From Hysterangium stoloniferum (lineage: Eukaryota > Basidiomycota > Agaricomycetes > Hysterangiales > Hysterangiaceae), in contig WHVD01000016.1 in NCBI GenBank assembly GCA_015178975.1, forward strand, positions 434,001 through 498,000: 64,000 nucleotides of DNA, written 5' to 3'. The stretch's first letter is position 1. Every line of letters begins with the position of its first letter. Of the stretch, positions 16,449-26,111 are shown in pieces. A program made the translations under genes and the position numbers. The notes beneath the pieces are model-generated. The model worked only from the letters and a program-made list of their open reading frames with translations, was not told the DNA's origin and ran no database searches.

Positions 16449-17123
16449 TCAAACAGCTTTCCTCTTCCCCTTGCGGCCCTGCGGGGCCGGAAAACTTGAA
16501 GGAGCATCGGCCAAGAGGATTCTGCCACCTTCTACCAATCCCCTGCCGAGCAGTCCTATCCCGGCCCCGAGGAGACAGGCAACGCCGACGAAAACATACA
16601 ACGGATAGAAAAACTGGACAATGCTTGCGACCGCACTGACAGGACCGATCACGAGTACCTGCAGGATGAGCCTGGAGACGATGGTGACGGGTGCGAGCGC
16701 CGCCCATACAAGCGACAGCAAGACGACAAACGGCCGCAGCGCCACGCCGCATACGGCGAGCACGCGGTACACGGCGGCGGAAATTGTGGGGAGGGAGGAC
16801 ACCGCCGTGGCGAGCGGTGTCTTGGTGAATGCCGACATTGTGAGATTGAGGCCGGCATGGTCCTCCGCGGACTGGCTCGATATGAAGTAAAAGAACGCGG
16901 GCAGGATGAGGGCGATCAGCCCGAAGAGAAAGGCGAGGATGACGGACTCGGTGCCCAAGTAGTTGGAGGGCGGCAGCAGCGGGGCTATGCGCTCGTCCGC
17001 TTCGGCTGTGGGGGAAATGTCCTTTGGGGAGACGGTGTGGCTGCTGCTAGCGATGCTTTGAACATCGTGATCACTGGCATAGCTCTGGTGGCTGTTGCTG
17101 AAGCCTGACTCTGCGTCTGACAT
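16449..17123 (-). CDS. Small multi-pass membrane protein, function unknown
   Basis: Single-exon gene of 224 aa. The Ser/Asp-rich cytosolic-looking N-terminus (MSDAESGFSNSHQSYASDHD, about 60 residues) is followed by four to five hydrophobic segments: VILAFLFGLIALILPAFFYF (about 63-82), VYRVLAVCGVALRPFVVLLS, LVWAALAPVTIVSRLILQVL and FFYPLYVFVGVACLLGAGIG. A basic tail GRKGKRKAV ends the protein. I do not recognise the family; size and topology suggest an ER or Golgi membrane protein. GC content is higher than in the flanks. The start Met at 17123 is the first in frame and opens a continuous frame. Confidence 0.75.
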   Translation of the reverse strand: MSDAESGFSNSHQSYASDHDVQSIASSSHTVSPKDISPTAEADERIAPLLPPSNYLGTESVILAFLFGLIALILPAFFYFISSQSAEDHAGLNLTMSAFTKTPLATAVSSLPTISAAVYRVLAVCGVALRPFVVLLSLVWAALAPVTIVSRLILQVLVIGPVSAVASIVQFFYPLYVFVGVACLLGAGIGLLGRGLVEGGRILLADAPSSFPAPQGRKGKRKAV

Positions 17124-17633
17124 GGTGGATAGGGTAAAAGGGCCTAAAAAGACCTAAGACAATCGGCTGATTGTCGTTGACGACCCGTGACGCCTTCTAA
17201 GAAGACCACAGTCCAGGAAGGTGGTGCAGTCTAACGTCCTTGACGCTAAGAAGCCGCTACATAGTCCGACTCTTTTTCCGTGGATTAATTAGTATTGCAA
17301 CGCAATTGCACTGAGTCTAAAAAAAATGCCGTATTACTATTTCACGTGTTTTTAAGCCGAAAACATCTCAAGTACCCCCAAGAGTAGAGCAGACAGACGA
17401 ATGTGAGGCAACAAATTTTAAATTGCAGAAGACATAATATTAATAGACTGTTCAGCAACGTTAGCGTCGAGAATAGATCTGGGCATATGTGAGCCCGCTC
17501 TTCCCGCAATAACTCAATCGATTCCAGTCTTTATGAAGAGAATTTATACAAATGCGTGTGTTCTCAACTCAGATGAACAATAGTTATATCAATTTTTTTC
17601 AACAATATTTATTGTCGAACAGTAAGCACCTCA
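17124..17633. other. Intergenic between membrane protein (-) and HID1 3' end
   Basis: About 500 bp. The left part is the membrane protein promoter; it has a CACGTG at about 17343. The right part is HID1 3' sequence. No coding frame is seen. Confidence 0.5.
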
Positions 17634-20600
17634 TCACCGTCTCCGTCCCGCGCCTCCCTCGCCACCATCCCTGCTACTTCTCGGGCTCCCTGTGCCAGGT
17701 TGACCGGTCCTGCCTCCGCCAACGGCACTCCACATGTTTCCGACAGCACTTGTCACATTTGCAATCGCCTGATCACGCCGTGTTAACGGTGCTTGCTGGA
17801 AAGGAGAAAAAATGAGTATGATGTAAGCGACAAGTAGGATAGGGGCTAGAAAATGTTTACCTTAATACCAAACAATCTAATGCCGGTCCCTCCCCATGGG
17901 CCTTGGACAGGTCCGCTGGTAACATAAATTTCTCCCCACAACAGACTTGCTCTCCAAACTTCGCTGCGTTCCGTCCATTGGAACCGACGAGAGATTATAG
18001 CTGGAGGAGGAGGAAGAATGCCTACAAGTGTTGTAGACGCAAGCAGGGCAACTGAGGGTGGGGAGGATGGCTGTATGAGAGGAAGGAGCTAATAATTATA
18101 ATGACATGATTATTTGAGGAAAAATCGCAAGGATCAATTAAACGTACCTCAGTGACCGCAAGTAAAACGGAGTCCATAGGAAGTCCCTTCCGCCATGATT
18201 CGACCCATTCTTCTGTCGCCACAAATCCGCTGGCACTCTCGTAACTTGTATATCCCAATATCGCACTGTCACTGCCATCTAGAGAAGGGCTTCGCGCACG
18301 TAACTTTCCTCTTGCCTTTTCACTTAGAGGAGGGGGATACGTTGTGGGAACAAACGGAGAGGGTGTACTAGCCTCTTCGGTAGAAGGATCAGTCGATAAA
18401 GTGGCTGCACTAGCAGCTAAAACATCTTCACGATCTTTTACACGGTCTTTTTCTGTTGTTGCAGATATCGCTACCTGTTCTTCCTCTGCGGGTGGAGACG
18501 AAGAGTCTGGTGACTCGTTCGTTGGCGCTTTCTGATCTTTATTAACTCCCGCCCCGGTTGTTTTGCGCCGTAGGTGCTCCTCCCGCTTTGCCTTCAACCT
18601 CTTGATTTCGGCAAGTCCACTTGAAAGTGTGAAATTTGCCAGGAATTGAAGCCTTTCATGAGATCGAAGTAAGGCGTAGACGACGTTGAGATTATCTGTG
18701 GATCTTTAAGTTAGCGTGGCGGACATCATTACAGCAGATTCGTGTACCAGAATATTGATGGTGGATGACATGAGTAAAGAACTCTAACCTATTCCCCCCC
18801 CCAAAAAAAAAAAGCGTCAGCAAACACGGGTTCAAAGCATTAGCCCATAGTAGCCCTACATCCAAAATACACATCTGGGGTTGCCCTCTTCCGCCAACAG
18901 GAATCCTGACCCCGAAAATGCCCCAAACAACGCAACAAGCTTTCCGGCGCTTTGCACACTCAGCCCTTTAACATACGGCGCAGTATTCACCAATGTGACC
19001 AGCAATGGCTGATATAGCTCTTTCTGTGCAGTGATGAGGGCATAAAGAGCGGTGATTAGCATGTCGGCTGTCGGCTGGTTAGTGGCGCCAGCGGAAAGGG
19101 GTTTCGGAGAGAGTGCGAGAGTGAATGCGCGGAAGGAGGAAAGTGTTTGTAAGAGATATGACAGGGTGCGGAGGAGGGCGAAATGTGGCGGAGATGATTT
19201 GAAGGTTGTCATGGTTGCGAAGAGGTGGGTCAAGATTGCAGGAAGGGAGGTTGAAGAGAGAAGATGAGGTACAAATTTCTGATAGGAATGAATGGCATGA
19301 GCAAATGAGTACAAGAGAGGATGTAAGAGCACGCCTTATTAAGATCCGCTATTCTCCAAAGCAAAAGCCACACTTCCAATGCCCCAGGTCCATTTCCTCT
19401 CCTTCCAACTGGGACTGCTTTCGTTACACCGTTGACGATACCACTCCTAGCCAAATCTGCATCCAGCGCGCTCTTTATCCCTTCAATCACAAAATCGAAA
19501 TCCTGTGGTCTGTGTAATTTCGCAACCGCTCGCTGCAACACGTTAGATTTTTCTATGCCTTCAAATATTTGGGGTTGGGAAAGCATGACAAGTAACACTT
19601 GCGCCGCCCGCTGGGGGTATAGGTCTTCGTCTCTAGCTACAAGACCGATAATGCGAGCTTGAGGAGGGGTAAGCGTGGTATTGAGAAGAGAGCACAGAAG
19701 CGCAAGGTAGGCCTTTCGTGGAAGGGCGCATAAATGTGAAAGAACAGGGTCGGAAGTCTGATGCCGAAGGGAAAGGGGAGTTGCATAGAGCGAGTGAGAA
19801 AGCGCGGTGAGAAGGGTGAGAAGGAGCGTTGAACGATTGATTAGAATGGGCGAAGAAAATCCAGGGGAACTAGATGAACCTATACCGGACGTCCTGTTGA
19901 AAGATTTGTGTTTAATACCACCGGTTAGTACCTGAAATGGGGACAGACCAGATTAAATAGGAAGTACGCTGGCTAGGCTCCGAGGCAGCGTCATCGGGAA
20001 GCGTGAACCCGATGTGAAAAAGGCCATCTATTAGTGCGTCTAGAAATTGAGCCATAAGACTCGGGGAGGGGTTTGTTGGAGGATTCGACGTTGATGCCGA
20101 TTGCGGAGCTGTATTCGAAGATCCAGCTGGATCATCATCGTCTTCATCGTCTATGACAAACTGTCCTTGTCCATCACTCTCTGAAACAACGTTACTTTCT
20201 GCAGCTTCCTGCTGTACACCCTGCCAAAGCCAGTCCGCATCTTCTTCCCACAGAAGAGGTAACACACGGGCAATGACACGTGCGCAGTTGAGCACAGCAC
20301 GAACATCGTCCGGGACGAACGAACCTCCCCAAGATGAAATTTTAAGCTGAAAAGTTGCTGAAACCGGCCGAGGGAACGTTTGCGAACGAATCAGGCGTAT
20401 GAAATGATTCACTAGCACAGTAACAAGGACCCGAATGTTTTCAGGAAGAGCGGTTCTGACTTGAATCATATATTTATCACCTTCTGTTATGTAAAGTCGA
20501 AATCCATTAAGCTAAACTCACTGTGTTGTGGCGTAATAATTGTGTTTACTTCTTCCACAGAGTCGAACAGCTCCCAGTATTGTTTCCAATAGCTAGTCTC

Positions 20601-20776
20601 ATCGGCAGGTATTGCCTAGCCCGGGATCAGATATTTTTATTCTGAGAAAAAGACCATACTGCACTTACGTTGCGTGATAAACGAATCAATCCATTAGGAG
20701 CATTCCTGAATGCAAGTTTTGGGTCTGAAGACAGGCCTGGGACATTGACAGATGATAAGGAAGGGAGACGAAACAT
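17634..20776 (-). CDS. HID1: HID1 family protein (Hid-1 / Ecm30 / Ftp105)
   Basis: Large peripheral Golgi/trans-Golgi protein of the HID1 family, which functions in secretory-granule and trans-Golgi trafficking in animals; yeast relatives are Ecm30 and Ftp105. Exons seen include 20776-20669 (DPKLAFRNAPNGLIRLSRN), 20615-20522 (ADETSYWKQYWELFDSVEEV then NTIITPQH) and an exon containing YMIQVRTALPENIRVLVTVL. Then come DVRAVLNCARVIARVLPLLW, CALPRKAYLALLCSLLNTTL, ALEVWLLLWRIADLNK, KFVPHLLSSTSLPAILTHLF and NVVYALLRSHERLQFLANFT. The last exon ends GGAGRRR then TGA at 17634-17636. The acidic DDEDDDD insert and the Ser/Pro-rich region near 18250-18600 are poorly conserved linkers. The start at 20776 is the first Met before the LAFR motif. 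Exon borders in the middle are approximate. Confidence 0.88.
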
Positions 20777-20945
20777 TGCTGTTAAATGTAAAAGGCCACT
20801 AAATGGATTATCTGAGTGCGGTCTTGTAGATCTACTAGGGGTATAAGGGCCTACAGCAATTAGTGGGTTGAGATGGTGACGTTTCACGTGGTTGCCGAGG
20901 GATGTCAGGTAAATGATATTGCTTAGATAGATAAAATAAAATATC

Positions 20946-21023
20946 TGCCCCATGGCTTAGTTGGCTATAGCGTCCGACTGTTAAGTAATCGGAAGGTCGA
21001 GAGTTCGAGCCTCTCTGGGGCAG
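20946..21023 (+). tRNA. tRNA-Asn(GTT) with 4-nt insertion in the anticodon loop
   Basis: Cloverleaf: acceptor TGCCCCA/TGGGGCA with discriminator G, D arm GCTT..TAGC, anticodon stem TCCGA/TCGGA, T arm GAGAG-TTCGAGC-CTCTC, variable loop AGGTC. The anticodon loop reads CTGTTAAGTAA, 11 nt instead of 7. Removing four bases gives CTGTTAA with anticodon GTT (Asn). The extra bases lie at the tRNA intron position, so this is read as a 4-nt intron. It is head-to-head with HID1, whose coding start is about 170 bp away. Confidence 0.88.
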
Positions 21024-21895
21024 TTCATTTTTCTTGTTTTGGATCCGTCAATTCTTGATTTTGTGCCTGTTTCCTTTTCCTGACGTTAAATCCAAGTAAT
21101 ATACATGCTCACCCATCTCTTTCGTCATACACACTTTAGTGAAATATATGTTGGGCCATTTGAATCGACTAGTGCATATATGGGGCGGTCTTACCCTCGA
21201 TACAAACGCTCTAGCTCGCCATCAACCAGTTCGACCATCGTCTCACTCTGTTGAATGTGCAGATGATTCTTCAGCTTCTTTCTATGTGTGGCCATGTCTA
21301 GCTGAAAAGCTTTCTCTTTAGGAATGCAACTTCGGGCACTGGCAAGACATGGCCTGTTATTGGAGCGTTATTGATGATCATTATAGTCCACTGTCTTTCT
21401 GATGCTGTTATCCGCCTCATCGAGCCTCTAGCACTAGTAAACACCTGGATCCCTGAGCGCCCTGAGCATCCAGGCCAATGAAAATCAGCCGTTCTTCACT
21501 ACGAAGCTGTGGTGACATGGGCTACGGATGAGAGCTACGTTGGCGACTTAGGGACATATGAGCAATTATAGCTAATATCCGAAAAGATTGAAGACTTGGT
21601 ATCGGTTAATCCTCATCCCATAAGCATCCCTGTGGTTTTGAAAAAATTGCAGCAATACTGAGGTAGCTTCGATTCTGATAACACAAAGACGAGTATATGC
21701 TAATGACTCCTGCTAGTAACGCGAGCAGTAGAACTGCGTAAGTAGTTAGTAATAACCTGGTAATACGTATTATATTCTTTGGTGTGCCGTGGGAAGTGAT
21801 GTAGTGTCTGCCAGGAATATGTTATTGTCCGTCAAGATAAAGTGTGCCGACTATCGAAATCAGGCTGGGACGACATATACGAGTTATAGGGCCCC
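21024..21895. other. Intergenic, no gene seen
   Basis: Between tRNA-Asn and the flavin monooxygenase. Only short frames (for example about 21139-21321) occur, with no recognised motif. The stretch at 21400-21830 may include the promoter of the FMO gene. Confidence 0.4.
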
Positions 21896-23346
21896 ATGAT
21901 GAAGCGCACTAATATTTGTATAATCGGAGGCGGCGCTGCGGGTCTGGCAACACTTAAGATACTGCAAGATACAGAGGAAGTCCAGAATGGCACATGGCAC
22001 ATGGTCGCATATGAAGCGCGAGATGCGATTGGGGGAGTTTGGTAAGTTCTAAGTGACATTGCATCTAATTATTTATGAATCTCGGCCCCAGGTATCCCTG
22101 CCCGCCTGTTGGAAATCCTCCAGCATCTCCCATTTATGACTCTCTAACAACAAACCTCCCACATCCTGTAATGGCCTATTCTTCATTCTGGTTCAACCCA
22201 GGTACACCATTATTTCCACCAGCATCAACTGTCCTAGAGTATCTTCAAAGCTATGTGGCCCATTTTGACCTGCTGAAATACGTTCAATTGAATTCAAAGG
22301 TCGAGGAAGCAATATGGGAAAGCGAGTCGTGGAACGTCCGGCTATCCGATGGCCGTACTCGTCAGTTTGATAAACTCATTGTTGCAAATGGCCACTATTC
22401 GGCTCCGCGCTATCCTGTCGTCCCGGGAGTAAAACATTGGATAGAAACCGGCCGCGCCTCGCATTCCATGTATTTTCGTAATGAGCTCCCATATAAGAGA
22501 CAGGTAGTCTTGGTCATCGGAAACGGTCCTTCTGGTCAAGACATTCGCACTGAAATTGCCAAGGTCGCAACAAAAGTATATTCTTCAATCACAGGCGGAA
22601 CCCCTCATAAGATTGGCAACATCCATCAGAGAGGACGAGTCATCGAATTCAAGGTGGATGGGACAGTGATATTTGACGATGGTGGCCCGCCTTCGGAAAT
22701 TATCGATCATGCATTGCTAGCCACTGGTTATGTCATGTCATTCCCCTTTTTACCGCAACTACGTTCAGGTACAATGCCCGAGGTCCCGCCTCTCCCGACA
22801 CAACTAATCAACACATCTTATGGAGTGTTTCCGCTGGCGAAACACTTGCTACCGTTACAGTGTAATATCCCTTCTGGTGCCATAGCATTCGTCGGCCTTC
22901 CGATTCGTGTTGTGCCTTTCCCCCTCTTTGAGACACAATGTCTGTACCTTATAAAGACATATCGAGACGAAGGAACCGTCAACGAAGCCGAAGAATGTAA
23001 AAACGTTATCGAACGTTTTGATACATTGTACGAAGGGGAAGGTCACAGACTGGAATCCGTTGCGAAGAAGTGGCATGTGTTGGATGATGGGAATCAGTTC
23101 ATATATCGAAAGGAATTGTTGGATATCGCATGTGCAACGCCCGAATGTTATCCTGAAGAATGGGCGCTGAGGATATATAGACATAAATCTGAGCTTCGTA
23201 GTATTTGGAAAAAGTTGGAGCATGAGGGGCAGGCAGACGAATGGGTCAAGAACATTGGCAAAGGTGGACGATATGAGTGGGTGGACATGATGGACCGATT
23301 GCTAGATAGCGTAGAAAACCAGACACCTCGTTCTCGCGAGACCTGA
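21896..23346 (+). CDS. Flavin-containing monooxygenase (FMO-like)
   Basis: FAD- and NADPH-dependent monooxygenase of 466 aa in two exons (21896-22041, 22092-23346). The N-terminal FAD-binding motif is ICIIGGGAAGLATLK (GxGxxG) and is completed by EARDAIGGVWYP, formed across the intron. The ANGHYSAPRYP stretch corresponds to the family's ATG-type linker. The NADPH-binding motif is VLVIGNGPSGQDI. An ATG-containing motif appears again in HALLATGYVMSFPFLP. The tail (VENQTPRSRET) is hydrophilic with no membrane anchor, unlike mammalian FMOs. The substrate cannot be inferred. The tandem Met at 21896/21899 makes the start ambiguous by one residue. It converges on the PPR-like gene with about 190 bp between stops. 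Confidence 0.9.
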
Positions 23347-23537
23347 GGCAAATGAAAGATCATCTTGATAGGCGAAGACTGTCCTAAGTGTGGTATCCAT
23401 CTCACATCTCAATAATGAGACTGGCTTTTGCGGGGTACGTTCTAGATGGCAGCGCCATATTCCTATTACCTGTCCTAAGCTGATAAGTATAAGTGAAAAA
23501 CAACAAAATATAAAACATACCATCGTATTCTTGCCGT

Positions 23538-25702
23538 CTATCTACCCCGAGGCCAATGAGTCGCCAACTCGCGTCTTTCTAAGATTTCAATCACCTCTTC
23601 GGTTCGTTCATCCGTCCCGGGAATATATCCCGCCGTTTGCATTCGTTCTGAGAAAATTCGGGCTTCTTTATACCGTCTCTCATCCACCAACCCTCGCAAA
23701 ATGCTGGTGTATGTAACAAGTGTGGGGGCTGGTACCCACGAGGCTGGTCGTTGAATAGGACCCGTACGGCTACGGATTATATCTCGGCTCTTTACAGCGG
23801 CAGCTGGTTTAGCACCTTCAGGAAGATCCGCCTCCATCCGCGTGAGGATCCTTTCCGCGGGTAAAGGATCGGCCATCCTGGCATACATCCCTGCCACAGC
23901 AGTCCAATTGTGTGCATCAGGCCGAATGGCACGAGCATTCATGTCTTCCAACACACCCAGAACAGCGTCACTTTCTTGTAATCTGGCAAATCCGACTATG
24001 AATATGTGAAACATTACTGTATCGGGCGTCATGACTGGTGGATGCTGAAATCGGATTTGGTACCAGATATCTTTTAGTGAGAGGTCTGGGAGAGTCGAAG
24101 TGTTTCGTGAACCCTCATGAGTGTCCCAGTATGCTAGAAAGGACCGGTATAGATTCATAAGACTCTCTCGAGTACTTGAGAATGAAGCAATTGCTTGCCA
24201 CACCATGGTGAGGGTATGTGTCGAGGGCCAGCGAGCTGTGCCTCTACGAAGAGTGGGTGGAACAGTGATTATGGGCAATAACGGATGGAATCCACTAGAC
24301 GATGGTTGTGAAATACATCTATGTAACAGTTCCTTTGGTACACCGATGCATAAGTAATAAGCCAAAAATTGCTGCAACACCTGCTTTGGCTGTTTTGTGC
24401 CTTGGTAATATTTCATCTGAGAAGTCACCCACAGATCTAATGATCCATGAATTTCGAATATTTGGTTTCGGAGCCGCTCGAGAAGCTCATGATTCCAAGA
24501 TTGGATACATTGCTCCATCGAGGTGGCAATTTCTTGCGCTGACGGTAAGTTGGGTATAGGTCGTGGTACTCTCATAGTCTGTTGGTTTGCTGCTGAGGAA
24601 AATAAAATAGCTTAACAATATGCACACTTGAACATAGATACAACCTACGATCAGGCGCTGGCGTCGAGACGGCTATGGACCGAAGCTCGCGAACAAGATG
24701 AAGCATCTCAGTCCTCCCCAGGATCGTAAGATCCCTCAGAAAAACTGTCCAAGTGAACGTCGATATAGGAATCTTCAACTTCACAACATGAGTCAGTCGC
24801 TCTATCGCGGCATCTGTATAGCCAGCCATACATAATCCCCTAAGATAGAGATTGTGGAATTTCTCAGCATCCCATACCGAAAATTTAGAATCTTGTTTTA
24901 TTTCTCCCTTATGCCGGCTATGGAAAGCTTTAGCAGCAAGTTCGCACTCGTCGAATAGCGCAGAGCTTAGATGTGGAGGTGCAAATCGAGCAACATGAGT
25001 GATAACATCGTCGATGATAAACCGAATGAAGCCTTTCCGTGCTGAAACTATCGCCAGACAGGCAAGAGTATTAAGATCACTTGGTTCCTTAAACAGTTCA
25101 TTTCTGATATGTTGAATTGCCATTCGACCTTGACGGATATGTCCCAGTTGTGCATTAGGGAATAAACGAACCCATTGATAGAATGCGTCGGTCTTTTCCT
25201 CTGCAGGCTTAGTTTTCCAGGCGTACAATGCGGCCTCCCCAAAGACGATATGTCGTTTAATCTGGATATTGGCACCAAGTAATTCATCCCGCAGGCTCTC
25301 AGCAAAGGCATAGTCCCCGTCCATCACATGCTGGGCTAAATTCGTATCGCGTCTCATTACGCGGTGACCACCGGACCACCACTTTTTTGCGGTAGCAGCC
25401 TGGTTGAGGTTTTCCATTTGTGGTGGCGGTTCTGGGACAGTAATCTCGATGTATTCCTCCGACAAAGATTCGAAAATGGTGTAGTCGACTGGATCATCAT
25501 CAGTTCTCTTACTCACAGAAGCTTGCATTGTAGAGCCCATGTCGGGTGTACCGTCCACATTATGCACCACAGAAGGCGTCAGTATGCTCGAGAAGTAACG
25601 GAACTCTCTCGGACAACCTGTAGAAACCCTCAAGACCTCATGATTAGCCACACGACAAACGGCCCTGTAGGAATATAGCAGAAGGCGGGTGGATAGGATC
25701 AT
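23538..25702 (-). CDS. PPR-like, probably mitochondrial protein
   Basis: Two exons (25702-24649, 24592-23538) sum to 703 codons, joined by a 56-nt GTAGGT..CAG intron. The N-terminus MILSTRLLLYSYRAVCRVAN is basic and aromatic without early acids, like a mitochondrial presequence. PPR-type helical pairs are visible: LTYTSILRGLVDERRYKEAR (part of VTYTSILRGL...IFSERMQTAGYIP), MFHIFIVGFARLQESDAVLG followed by VLEDMNARAIRPDAHNWTA, and LYLRGLCMAGYTDAAIERLT. Fungal PPR proteins of this kind act in mitochondrial RNA maturation or translation; no specific orthologue is recognised. An earlier in-frame TTG is not a plausible start. Confidence 0.75.
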
Positions 25703-26111
25703 GGGGTGACAACCCGCCGAGGTACTCAATCCAGAGTTTCAGACAACACTGTTAGGAAGACTTGGTCATGCAACAAAACGGTGCCCACCAGCGACAAAAC
25801 GACTTACAGAACTATGTTCTACAGGCAACTATGTTCTAAAAGATAACCCCAAGGACGATTGTCCATTTAAAAAACGAAATGGCCGTAGTATGCACGTCGC
25901 CGAATCTCAGATGTTCCCACGCTTGTGTTTTCGTTGTTTTCTTGAATAAAACAAACTTCCAAGACTTTTGTCATCAAGAAAATTAAGAGCCCATCTTTGA
26001 TATTCAGGAGCGAGAGAGATCGAATCCGAGCCCTGCCAAAACATACTAAGAAGACTATATATCGGCGATTCAAGGGTCACAAAACAAGAACAGATAGATG
26101 GTCAGGCTATA
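25703..26111. other. Intergenic, no gene seen
   Basis: About 400 bp between the start of the PPR-like gene and the stop of the PHD/chromo gene, both on the minus strand. A short frame at 25867-26073 has no recognised motif. Confidence 0.5.

Noticed and set aside
26000..26040. GATCGAATCC resembling a tRNA T-loop
   Set aside because: No acceptor, D or anticodon arms pair around it.
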